In this document: piece after piece, positions 1 through 7,113 of the stretch
Layout: each line of letters opens with the position of its first letter
How positions within the stretch are numbered: the first letter of the stretch is position 1
NCBI RefSeq assembly: GCF_033097365.1
Contig: NZ_AP028461.1
Coordinates: 3,348,001-3,412,000 of the forward strand
DNA from: Actinoplanes sichuanensis
GTDB taxonomy: Bacteria > Actinomycetota > Actinomycetes > Mycobacteriales > Micromonosporaceae
DNA length: 64,000 nt
Reading direction: 5' to 3'
The notes under the pieces: model-generated
The model's database searches: none
Seen by the model: only the letters and a program-made list of their open reading frames with translations
What the model was told of the DNA's origin: nothing
Translations under genes and position numbers: made by a program

Positions 1-1314
1 GTCCAGGTGCTCGCCGACACGCACGGCACGGTCTGGGTGCTGGGCGACCGGGACTGCTCGATCCAGCGCCGCCACCAGAAGGTGGTCGAGGAGGCGCCCG
101 CGCCGAACCTGTCGGACCAGACCCGGGCCGTCCTGCACGATTCGGCCCGGGCCGCCGCGCACGCGGTCGGATATCGCGGCGCCGGCACCGTGGAGTTCCT
201 GGTCGACTCCGAGCGGGTGTACTTCCTCGAGATGAACACCAGGCTCCAGGTCGAACACCCGGTCACCGAATGCGTCACCGGACTGGATCTGGTCGCGCTC
301 CAGATCGCCGTCGCCGAGGGCAGACCCCTGCCCGGCGAGGCCCCCGGCATCGCCGGGCACGCGATCGAGGTACGGCTCTACGCCGAGGATCCGGCCGACG
401 GATTCGCTCCGCAGACCGGTACCGTCCGCACGTTCGACTTCCCGTCCGGGGTCCGGGTCGACTCCGCGGTCGAGGCCGGCAGCGAGGTCGGTGTCCACTA
501 CGACGCCATGCTGGCCAAGGTCATCGTCCACGCCGCCGACCGGGCCGCCGCGATCCGGATCCTCGGCGACAGCCTGCGCCGGGGCCGGGTGCACGGCGTC
601 GTCACCAACCTCGACCTGCTCCGGGCCGTGATCGACGACGACGACTTCGCCGCCGGGCGGATCCACACCACCCTGCTCGACCGACGTCTCGACCGGTGGA
701 CGAGCGGTCCCGAGGAACGGACGGTGGCCAAGGCCGTGCTCGCCGCCGCGATCGGCCAGGCCGGTCAGTCCGCCGCGTCGGCGCCGGTGCTCAACCGGAT
801 CCCGGCCGCCTGGCGCAACGCGAGCGACCAGCCCCGGCGGCGCGTCTACCGGCGCGGGCCGCGGCAGCACACGGTCACCTACTCGTCGGTCGGCCGCCGG
901 CTGGTGTCGGACTTCGTCGACGGCGTCCAGGTCGTCGACGTGCGGGGTGACCTGGTGGTGCTGAGCGACGGCCCGCTGCGGGAGACCTACCGGGTCACCG
1001 TCGCGCACGGGTCGGTCGACGTGGACGGCCCGCACGGCTCGTTCGGGTTCGAGCCGGTGCCCACGTTCGTCGACCCCGCCGAGTCGGTCGCGCAGGGGTC
1101 GCTGCTGGCGCCGATGCCGGCGACGATCACCACGGTCGCCGTCGAGGTCGGCACGGTGGTCGCCAAGGGCGACCCGATCGTCGTCCTGGAAGCCATGAAG
1201 ATGCAGCACACGGTCGCCGCCCCCACGGACGGAACCGTCACCGAACTCACCGCGCGGGTGGGCCGGCAGGTAGTCGCGGGCGCCGTGCTCGCCGTCGTCA
1301 AGGAGGAGCAGTGA
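1..1314 (+). CDS. Biotin-dependent acyl-CoA carboxylase alpha subunit (5' truncated by window edge)
   Basis: This is the C-terminal part of the subunit that carboxylates biotin with ATP and bicarbonate and carries it to an acyl-CoA carboxyltransferase. The biotin-carboxylase signature EMNTRLQVEHPVTE is near residue 78 of the visible part. The biotin-carrier domain at the extreme C-terminus has the biotinylation motif EAMKMQ, the lysine being modified. The frame is open at base 1, so the true start lies upstream. The last bases overlap the next start (GTGA). An acyl-CoA dehydrogenase and an enoyl-CoA hydratase follow, which points to a catabolic enzyme of the methylcrotonyl-, geranyl- or propionyl-CoA carboxylase type rather than to fatty-acid synthesis. 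The exact substrate cannot be read from this part. Confidence 0.93.
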   Translation, partial: VQVLADTHGTVWVLGDRDCSIQRRHQKVVEEAPAPNLSDQTRAVLHDSARAAAHAVGYRGAGTVEFLVDSERVYFLEMNTRLQVEHPVTECVTGLDLVALQIAVAEGRPLPGEAPGIAGHAIEVRLYAEDPADGFAPQTGTVRTFDFPSGVRVDSAVEAGSEVGVHYDAMLAKVIVHAADRAAAIRILGDSLRRGRVHGVVTNLDLLRAVIDDDDFAAGRIHTTLLDRRLDRWTSGPEERTVAKAVLAAAIGQAGQSAASAPVLNRIPAAWRNASDQPRRRVYRRGPRQHTVTYSSVGRRLVSDFVDGVQVVDVRGDLVVLSDGPLRETYRVTVAHGSVDVDGPHGSFGFEPVPTFVDPAESVAQGSLLAPMPATITTVAVEVGTVVAKGDPIVVLEAMKMQHTVAAPTDGTVTELTARVGRQVVAGAVLAVVKEEQ

Positions 1315-2471
1315 CCAACTTCGTCGAGTCCGACGAGCGCCGCGAGCTGCGTCAAGCCGTCTACCAGCTGGGCAGCAGGTACGGCGAGTCGTACTTCTAC
1401 GATGCCGCCGCCCGGGGCGCCAAGACCACCGAGCTGTGGGCGGACGCGGCCAAGGCGGGCTACCTGGGCGTCTCGATCCCGGAGGAGTACGGCGGTGGCG
1501 GCGGCGACATCGGCGACCTGGCCGCCGTCGTGGAGGAACTGGCCACCGCCGGCTGCCCGCTGCTGCTGCTCGTGGTGTCGCCGGCCATCGTCGGCACGAT
1601 CATCGCCAAGTCCGGCACCGACGAGCAGAGACAGCGCTGGCTGCCCGGCCTGGCCAGAGGTGAGGCCCGCTACGCGTTCGGCATCACCGAACCCGACGCC
1701 GGCTCCAACTCCCACCAGATCGTCACCCGCGCCCGCCGCGACGGCGACGACTGGCTGCTGACCGGCCGCAAGACCTACATCAGCGGCATCGACGAGGCGA
1801 GTCACGTCCTGGTCGTGGCCCGGCTGGAGGACGCGCGCACCGGCAAGTTGAAACCCGCGCTGTTCATGGTGCCGACCGACGCGCCCGGCTTCGTGCACCA
1901 GCCGATCGAGACCGGCCTGGTCTCCCCGGAGAAGCAGTTCAGCCTCTTCTTCGACGACGTCCGGCTGCCGTCCGACGCGCTCGTCGGCCGCGAGGACGCC
2001 GGGCTCGACCAGCTGTTCGCCGGTCTCAACCCGGAACGGATCATGGCGGCGTCGCAGGCCACCGGCACCGCGCGGTGGGCGCTGCGCAAGGCCGTCGACT
2101 ACGCGAAGCAACGCGAGGTCTGGGGTGCCCCGATCGGCACACACCAGGCGATCGCCCATCCGCTGGCCCAGATCCACGTCGAAGTCGAGGCGGCCCGGCT
2201 GCTGACCCAGAAGGCCGCGGCCCTCGACGCCGCGGGTGACCTGCTCGCGGCCGGGGAGGCGGCCAACATGGCCAAGTACGCCGCCGGTGAGGTCGCGTGC
2301 AAGGCCGTCGACCAGGCGATCCAGACCCACGGCGGCAACGGGCTGGCCGTCGAGTACGGACTCGTGCAGGCCCTGGCCAACGTACGGCTGTCGCGGATCG
2401 CCCCGGTCAGCCGCGAGATGGCGCTCAACTTCATCGCCCAGTTCTCCCTCAAACTGCCCCGTTCGTACTGA
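1311..2471 (+). CDS. Acyl-CoA dehydrogenase
   Basis: This is a 386-residue FAD-dependent acyl-CoA dehydrogenase, which introduces the alpha-beta double bond into an acyl-CoA. The family pattern FGITEPDAGSNS lies near residue 122, and QTHGGNG near residue 342 belongs to the FAD/dimer region. The C-terminus (RLSRIAPVSREMAL, ending LPRSY) departs from the usual EGTSE-type end. It resembles a subgroup often encoded beside acyl-CoA carboxylases. The GTG start overlaps the carboxylase stop by 4 nt, so the two are probably translationally coupled. Substrate is not determined; branched-chain or terpenoid acyl-CoA is plausible from context. Confidence 0.92.
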   Translation: MTNFVESDERRELRQAVYQLGSRYGESYFYDAAARGAKTTELWADAAKAGYLGVSIPEEYGGGGGDIGDLAAVVEELATAGCPLLLLVVSPAIVGTIIAKSGTDEQRQRWLPGLARGEARYAFGITEPDAGSNSHQIVTRARRDGDDWLLTGRKTYISGIDEASHVLVVARLEDARTGKLKPALFMVPTDAPGFVHQPIETGLVSPEKQFSLFFDDVRLPSDALVGREDAGLDQLFAGLNPERIMAASQATGTARWALRKAVDYAKQREVWGAPIGTHQAIAHPLAQIHVEVEAARLLTQKAAALDAAGDLLAAGEAANMAKYAAGEVACKAVDQAIQTHGGNGLAVEYGLVQALANVRLSRIAPVSREMALNFIAQFSLKLPRSY

Positions 2472-2481
2472 GAGGGTCCCG

Positions 2482-3231
2482 TTGTCCGTCCTCCTGGATA
2501 CCGCCGGTGGCGTCGCCACGATCACGCTGGACAGCCCGCACAACCGCAACGCGCTGAGCCGGCAGCTGATGACCGAGCTCAGCGCCCACCTGGCGGCGGC
2601 GGGGCGGGACCCCGCAGTCCGCGCCGTGCTGCTGCGCTCCAGCGGCCGGGTGTTCTGCTCCGGCGCCGACCTCGGCGAGGCACGGCAGGCGATGACCAGC
2701 GAAGCGCCGCGCGCGCTCGTCGCCCTCCAGCGGCAGATCGCCACACTGCCCCGACCGGTCGTCGTCGAGCTGGCCGGCCCGGTCCGCGCCGGCGGGCTCG
2801 GCCTGGTCGGCGCGGCCGACGTGGTGATCGCGGCCGCCTCGGTGACGTTCGCCCTCACCGAGGTCCGGCTCGGGCTCGCCCCGTCGGCGATCTCGCTGAG
2901 CCTGCTGGAGAAGTTGACGCCCCGGGCGGCCGCCGACGTGTTCCTGTCCGGGCGGACCTTCGACGCCGCCGAGGCCGCCGCGATCGGCCTGGTCACCCGC
3001 GCGGTGCCGGACGATGAACTGCCCGCCGCGGTCGCCGCGACCCTCGCCGAGATGGTCCAGGGCAGCCGGCAGGGCCTGGCCGAGACCAAGCGGCTGCTCA
3101 CCGCCGCCCTGGTCGACCGGATCGACCGGGACGGCGACGCGGCCGCCGAACGGTCCGCCGAGCTGTTCGCCACGCCCGAGGCGCAGCGGGCCATGCAGGC
3201 GTTCCTGACCCGCGCAAAGCCCCCCGGATAG
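2482..3231 (+). CDS. Enoyl-CoA hydratase/isomerase family protein
   Basis: This is a 249-residue crotonase-fold protein that probably hydrates the enoyl-CoA made by the preceding dehydrogenase. The start is the TTG at 2482, preceded by GAGAGGG; it gives the standard N-terminus (MSVLLDTAGGVATITLD). Visible motifs are the oxyanion-hole region FCSGADLGEA and the second catalytic glutamate region TEVRLGLAPS. The position of the first catalytic glutamate reads GPVRAGGLGLVG, so that residue appears absent and the exact reaction is uncertain. It sits 10 nt after the dehydrogenase and is the last gene of this operon. Confidence 0.88.
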   Translation: MSVLLDTAGGVATITLDSPHNRNALSRQLMTELSAHLAAAGRDPAVRAVLLRSSGRVFCSGADLGEARQAMTSEAPRALVALQRQIATLPRPVVVELAGPVRAGGLGLVGAADVVIAAASVTFALTEVRLGLAPSAISLSLLEKLTPRAAADVFLSGRTFDAAEAAAIGLVTRAVPDDELPAAVAATLAEMVQGSRQGLAETKRLLTAALVDRIDRDGDAAAERSAELFATPEAQRAMQAFLTRAKPPG

Positions 3232-3283
3232 GCCGGCCCGCCGTCGCCGGAGGCGGATGTCCGGGCCCCGATCTGACACACTC

Positions 3284-3323
3284 GACATCGACCGCCGTCC
3301 GCTCCGGACTGGCGGTCGATGTC
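3284..3323 (+). terminator. Hairpin terminator after the acyl-CoA operon
   Basis: A perfect 13-bp stem (GACATCGACCGCC with GGCGGTCGATGTC) encloses a 14-nt loop that can itself pair. It lies 52 nt after the hydratase stop. There is no T-tract, as is common for actinobacterial terminators. Confidence 0.7.
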
Positions 3324-3450
3324 TACCGTGGACGCCGGTCGAGGCCTTACATCCAAACGATTTCCAACCCCTTTCCATCGCATGGTCACGGGTGCCCGTA
3401 CGAGACTGAGGTCCTGGGGATGGAAGCGGCACGAAAGGTCGGTGGGGCGA

Positions 3451-4800
3451 ATGGCAGAGACGACGGCGGATGTGTTGCGGACCGCCGCCGGACCGGATCT
3501 CTTCCGACTGAACGCGTTTCGGGTCACCGGCCTGCCGACGGTCGCCGACCATCGGGCGGTCCGGCAGCGCCGACAGCAGGTGGTCGCGGCGATGAGCATG
3601 GGCGCCGACGTCGATCGGATCCCGTCCGACGTGGACGCCGACGACGTCCGGGCGGCGTTCGACAGGCTGCTCGGGGATCCCCGGCACCGGCTGGTGGACG
3701 AGATCTTCTGGCTGTGGGACGTGCCGGGCGCCGACTGCGGCTGCCCGGCCTCCCTGCACAGCGAGCACGACAAGGCGGCCATCGCCCACGGCATGGCCCT
3801 CGACCAGGAGTTCAGCAAGCTGGACCCGCCCGGCGCCGACCGCGCCGACCTGGACCGGCTCTGGTCCGAGGCGGCCCGGCTGTGGGACGGCGTTCTGCGG
3901 CGCAACGCCACCTGGGACCACATGCGGCACCGGGCCGGACGGCTCGGCGACCGGCGGCTCGACGACACGGTCGTCGGCGAACTGCGCGACGGACTGCCCG
4001 CCGCGTTGCTGCGGCCGCTGGTCACCCTGGCCGTCGCGTCGGACAATCCGGAGCCGCTGGCCCGCCTGCTGCACGGCTGGACCGGGCGGGCCGACCTGGC
4101 CGGCGACATGCTGGCCGAGGCGGCCGGGCCGCTCTACGAGACGATCGACACCGGCGTCCGGCAGACACGGGAGCTGCTGGAGGCCGGCGAACTCGACGAG
4201 GCGATCGAGAACACCCGGGGGCTGCCGGTCACCCTGCTGCGGCTGCGGGCACTGCTGCCGCCGAACCGGTTCCGCCGTACGTCCAACGCCTGCGAGCTGG
4301 TCGCGATCGCCTACAACAACTGCGCCAACCGGGTCTTCGAGGAGTGCGGCCCGCTCGACGAGAGATCCGACGAGCTGCTCAACGACGCCGAGGCGCTGGC
4401 GCTCAACCCGCAGACCAGGGCGACCATCCGGGAGAACCGGGAGGCGTTCCGGGAGAACGCGACCGGGCTGGCCGACCTGCTCGACCGGATCACCTACCTG
4501 GCCCGGTCCGGTCAGCACGCGGCGGCCGGCAACCTGGCGGCGCACATGCGGGTCCAACTGGCCGGTCTGCCCGGCGCGGTGGCCGAGATCGACCGGGTCA
4601 CCTCGCAACTGAGAGCGTCCGGCACCCGGGTCACCGCCGGCGCGAACAGCGGCGGCAGCGACGTGCCGTGGGGCGGGATCATCACCATCGGCGCGCTGCT
4701 GCTCGGTGTCTGCTTCGGACTGGCCGACTGCGACAACGACAGCAACTCGGCGCCGCCGATGCCTGCGGTGCGGGTGGAGGCCGTGTGGCCGGCGCCGTAG
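3451..4800 (+). CDS. J-like helical protein of the kinase-Hsp70 operon, C-terminal membrane segment
   Basis: This 449-residue protein has no firmly recognised family. The N-terminus (NAFRVTGLPTVADHRAVRQRRQQ) followed by a D-x-x-R-x-x-x-DEIFWLWD pattern resembles the degenerate J-like helical module of DnaJ-related proteins, but no HPD motif is present. A long helical, probably repeat-type middle follows. Near residue 410 is one hydrophobic segment (GGIITIGALLLGVCFGLADC), which suggests membrane attachment by the C-terminus. The ATG at 3451 is chosen because it follows a purine-rich GGTGGGG and begins the conserved part. The end overlaps the FHA gene by 16 nt. A role as Hsp70 client adaptor is inference from sequence shape and position. 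Confidence 0.6.
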   Translation: MAETTADVLRTAAGPDLFRLNAFRVTGLPTVADHRAVRQRRQQVVAAMSMGADVDRIPSDVDADDVRAAFDRLLGDPRHRLVDEIFWLWDVPGADCGCPASLHSEHDKAAIAHGMALDQEFSKLDPPGADRADLDRLWSEAARLWDGVLRRNATWDHMRHRAGRLGDRRLDDTVVGELRDGLPAALLRPLVTLAVASDNPEPLARLLHGWTGRADLAGDMLAEAAGPLYETIDTGVRQTRELLEAGELDEAIENTRGLPVTLLRLRALLPPNRFRRTSNACELVAIAYNNCANRVFEECGPLDERSDELLNDAEALALNPQTRATIRENREAFRENATGLADLLDRITYLARSGQHAAAGNLAAHMRVQLAGLPGAVAEIDRVTSQLRASGTRVTAGANSGGSDVPWGGIITIGALLLGVCFGLADCDNDSNSAPPMPAVRVEAVWPAP

Positions 4801-5537
4801 CGCTGCGGATCACGTCGCCGGACGGCGTGACCCGCGGCATCGAGCTGGACGGCGACTCGGTGACCATCGGCCGCCGCGCCCCCGAGCAGTCGCCCGACGT
4901 GGCGCTCAGCCCCGACCCGCAGCGCTGGGTGGGCCGCCTGCACTGTTCGCTCGACCTGGTGGAGGGGATGTGGATGGTGACCGACAACGCCAGCGTCAAC
5001 GGCACCCTGCTGCGCTCCCGGGACACCACCGAACGGCTGCTCGGCCGGCGACGCATCCAGCACGGTGACGCCATCCTGATCCTCGGCGACATGACCCCGG
5101 AGGGCGAGCCGCTCTACTGGCAGCTGCTGTTCCTCGACCCGCACACCACCCAGCAGGCACCGGTCGGCGCGCTGCTGCCGGCACCCCGGTCGGTGCCGAC
5201 CCTGCGCTACGACTGGGTGTCGGCGCGTGCCTACCGGATCCTCAACGGGGTCGAGACGCCGGTCAGTGGGCTCCGACCGCAGGGGCATCAGCTGCTGCGT
5301 TACATGGTCGGCCGTAGCGCCGACGGCGCCGCGGTGGCCTGTGACCACGCGGAGCTGATCACCGCCCTGTGGGGCGCCCGGGAGGAGTGGGCGTCGCATC
5401 GGGCGTACACCCGGGTCGACCTGGCCGGGGTGGTCCGGGCCGTGCGCCGCAGCATCGAACCCGACCCGTCCGCGCCGGTGATCCTGGAGACCGTCAAGGG
5501 CATCGGCTACCGCCTCAACGTGAGTGGTGCCTCATGA
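4785..5537 (+). CDS. FHA domain protein with C-terminal OmpR-type winged helix
   Basis: This 250-residue protein has an N-terminal FHA phosphothreonine-binding domain, about residues 5-100. Its motifs include VTIGRRA, a serine/histidine region GRLHCSL, and NASVNGTLL. The C-terminus, about residues 145-247, is a winged-helix domain ending in ETVKGIGYRLN, the wing signature of OmpR/PhoB-type effector domains. There is no receiver domain. The likely input is therefore a phosphothreonine written by the kinase encoded next. The GTG at 4785 lies inside the preceding gene, and the stop overlaps the kinase start as ATGA. Whether it binds DNA or only partner proteins is open. Confidence 0.85.
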   Translation: MAGAVALRITSPDGVTRGIELDGDSVTIGRRAPEQSPDVALSPDPQRWVGRLHCSLDLVEGMWMVTDNASVNGTLLRSRDTTERLLGRRRIQHGDAILILGDMTPEGEPLYWQLLFLDPHTTQQAPVGALLPAPRSVPTLRYDWVSARAYRILNGVETPVSGLRPQGHQLLRYMVGRSADGAAVACDHAELITALWGAREEWASHRAYTRVDLAGVVRAVRRSIEPDPSAPVILETVKGIGYRLNVSGAS

Positions 5538-6601
5538 CCCTGCTGTCCAGCGGTGACCGCGTCACCGACACGCTCGTCATCGACCGGCTGCTCGGCGAGG
5601 GCGCGTACGCCGAGGTGCACCGGGTCCGGCACGAATATCTCGGCTGGCAGGCGATGAAACTGTTCAAACAGGTCGCCTCGTTGGAGAAGACCCGCGAGAT
5701 GCTCGGCGAGGCGCAACTGCTGTCGACGCTCGGGCACCCCAACATCGTGCGGCTGTTCGACGCCAACATCGTCGAGACGGCGGCCGGCCTGCGCGGCTTC
5801 TTCACCATGGAGTACGTGGCCGGTGGCAGCCTGGAACGGCTGTCCCGGTCGTACCACTCCCAGGTCCCGGTCGACCTGGTCGTCGAGATCCTCGAGCAGA
5901 TCGCCGAGGGCCTGGCCGTGGCGCACGCGCAGATCCCGCCGATCGTGCACCGCGACCTGAGCCTGGCCAACATCCTGATCGGCTACGACGGCACCGGCAT
6001 GCGGGTCCGGGTCAGCGACTTCGGACTGGCCAAGCGGGCCGATCCGTTCACCCACCTGGCCAGCGCGCAGGGCACCTACGCGTTCATGGCGCCGGAGGTG
6101 CTCAAACATCAGGGCTACTCGTGCGCCAGTGATGTCTGGTCGGTCGGGACGATCGCGTTCCTGCTGCTCACCAACCACATTCCGTACCACGACGGCGGGC
6201 AGTTCTCGTCGTTCTCGATGGTCCGGTTCCAGCGTCCGCTGCTGCCGCCCAGCGCGTACAACCCGGATGTGGATCCCGCCCTCGACGAGATCCTGCTGGC
6301 CGCCCTCGCGGTGGACCCGAAACAGCGACCACCCACCGGGCGGGCGCTGGCCGACGCACTACGGGCACGCCGGGCCGCGCTGTCGGTGCCGGTGCGGGCG
6401 GTGGACGTACCACCGAAATCCACCGAGAAGCCGGGCGCGCGCGCTCAGGCCCTCGCCGACGAGGCCTTCGCGCTGGCGCGCCGGCCCGGCGCGCTGGAGC
6501 GCGCCGCCGACCTCTTGGAGGAGGCCGTGAACCTGTCACCGCGATTGCGGGACCGACATCTGCACACGCTCACGCTCTGGCGCCGAGGGGTGATCCTGTG
6601 A
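5534..6601 (+). CDS. Soluble Ser/Thr protein kinase with altered catalytic loop
   Basis: This 355-residue Hanks-type kinase has a glycine loop (GEGAYAEVHRV, residues 21-31), ATP lysine K42 (AMKLF), HRD 139-141, catalytic-loop Asn146, DFG 162-164 and an APE-type motif MAPEVL. The lysine normally two residues after HRD (HRDLKPxN) is serine here (HRDLSLAN). No membrane segment is visible, unlike PknB. The C-terminal 60 residues look like a TPR-type helical hairpin. It lies between the FHA reader and the Hsp70 genes with 4-nt overlaps on both sides. It probably phosphorylates partners in this operon; activity with the altered loop is untested. Confidence 0.9.
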   Translation: MTLLSSGDRVTDTLVIDRLLGEGAYAEVHRVRHEYLGWQAMKLFKQVASLEKTREMLGEAQLLSTLGHPNIVRLFDANIVETAAGLRGFFTMEYVAGGSLERLSRSYHSQVPVDLVVEILEQIAEGLAVAHAQIPPIVHRDLSLANILIGYDGTGMRVRVSDFGLAKRADPFTHLASAQGTYAFMAPEVLKHQGYSCASDVWSVGTIAFLLLTNHIPYHDGGQFSSFSMVRFQRPLLPPSAYNPDVDPALDEILLAALAVDPKQRPPTGRALADALRARRAALSVPVRAVDVPPKSTEKPGARAQALADEAFALARRPGALERAADLLEEAVNLSPRLRDRHLHTLTLWRRGVIL

Positions 6602-7113
6602 TCCGTGACCGGCTCGACCGGCTCCGCACCGAGTGGCGGCAGCGGCGGCACCACCGGGCGTTCCGTATCCCGCCGCCGACCTGGCCGGAGACCAGGCACG
6701 ACCGGCTGGCCACGCTGATCGCCGAACTGGACGCCGCCGCGGCCGAACCCGAGACCGACAACAGAGCGCTGGCCACCGCCGCCACCAATCTGTGGCGGGC
6801 CCGGCGGCGGCTGGCCCAGCAGACCGGCGGGGACAGCGCGCAGGCCCGGCAGGCCGGCCGCTACCTGCGGATGTGCCAGGAGGCGCTGGCCGACGCGGGC
6901 CTGGTGGTCCGCGACCACGACGGGGAGACGTTCGACTCCGGGCGCTCGCTGGAGGCGCTGGTCTTCAACGACGACCCGGACGTGCTCACCGAAACCGTGA
7001 CGGAGACCGTACGGCCCTCCGTCTTCCTGCGCGAGGAGCGCATCCAGATGGGACAGGTCATCGTCGGATGCCCCGTCAAGACTGACTCGACCCCGGGGGT
7101 TGGCAATGCGTGA
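6598..7113 (+). CDS. GrpE-like small cochaperone candidate
   Basis: This 171-residue protein has a basic, helical N-terminal two thirds. Its C-terminal module includes DHDGETFDSG, a stretch ending ETVRPSVFLR, and IQMGQVIVGCP. The RPSV...GQVIVG ending is like the beta-domain of GrpE (R-P-x-V...A-x-V-x-V), and the gene is directly upstream of an Hsp70 gene. Nucleotide exchange for that Hsp70 is therefore the best guess. It is not a canonical GrpE: the long dimerising helix is short. The GTG start follows GAGGGG and overlaps the kinase stop. Its stop overlaps the Hsp70 start by 8 nt. Confidence 0.6.
   Translation: MIRDRLDRLRTEWRQRRHHRAFRIPPPTWPETRHDRLATLIAELDAAAAEPETDNRALATAATNLWRARRRLAQQTGGDSAQARQAGRYLRMCQEALADAGLVVRDHDGETFDSGRSLEALVFNDDPDVLTETVTETVRPSVFLREERIQMGQVIVGCPVKTDSTPGVGNA

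Noticed and set aside
987..4109. Large minus-strand open frame opposite the acyl-CoA operon
   Set aside because: Its sequence is Arg/Ser/Ala-rich noise antisense to three well-identified genes, with no domain.
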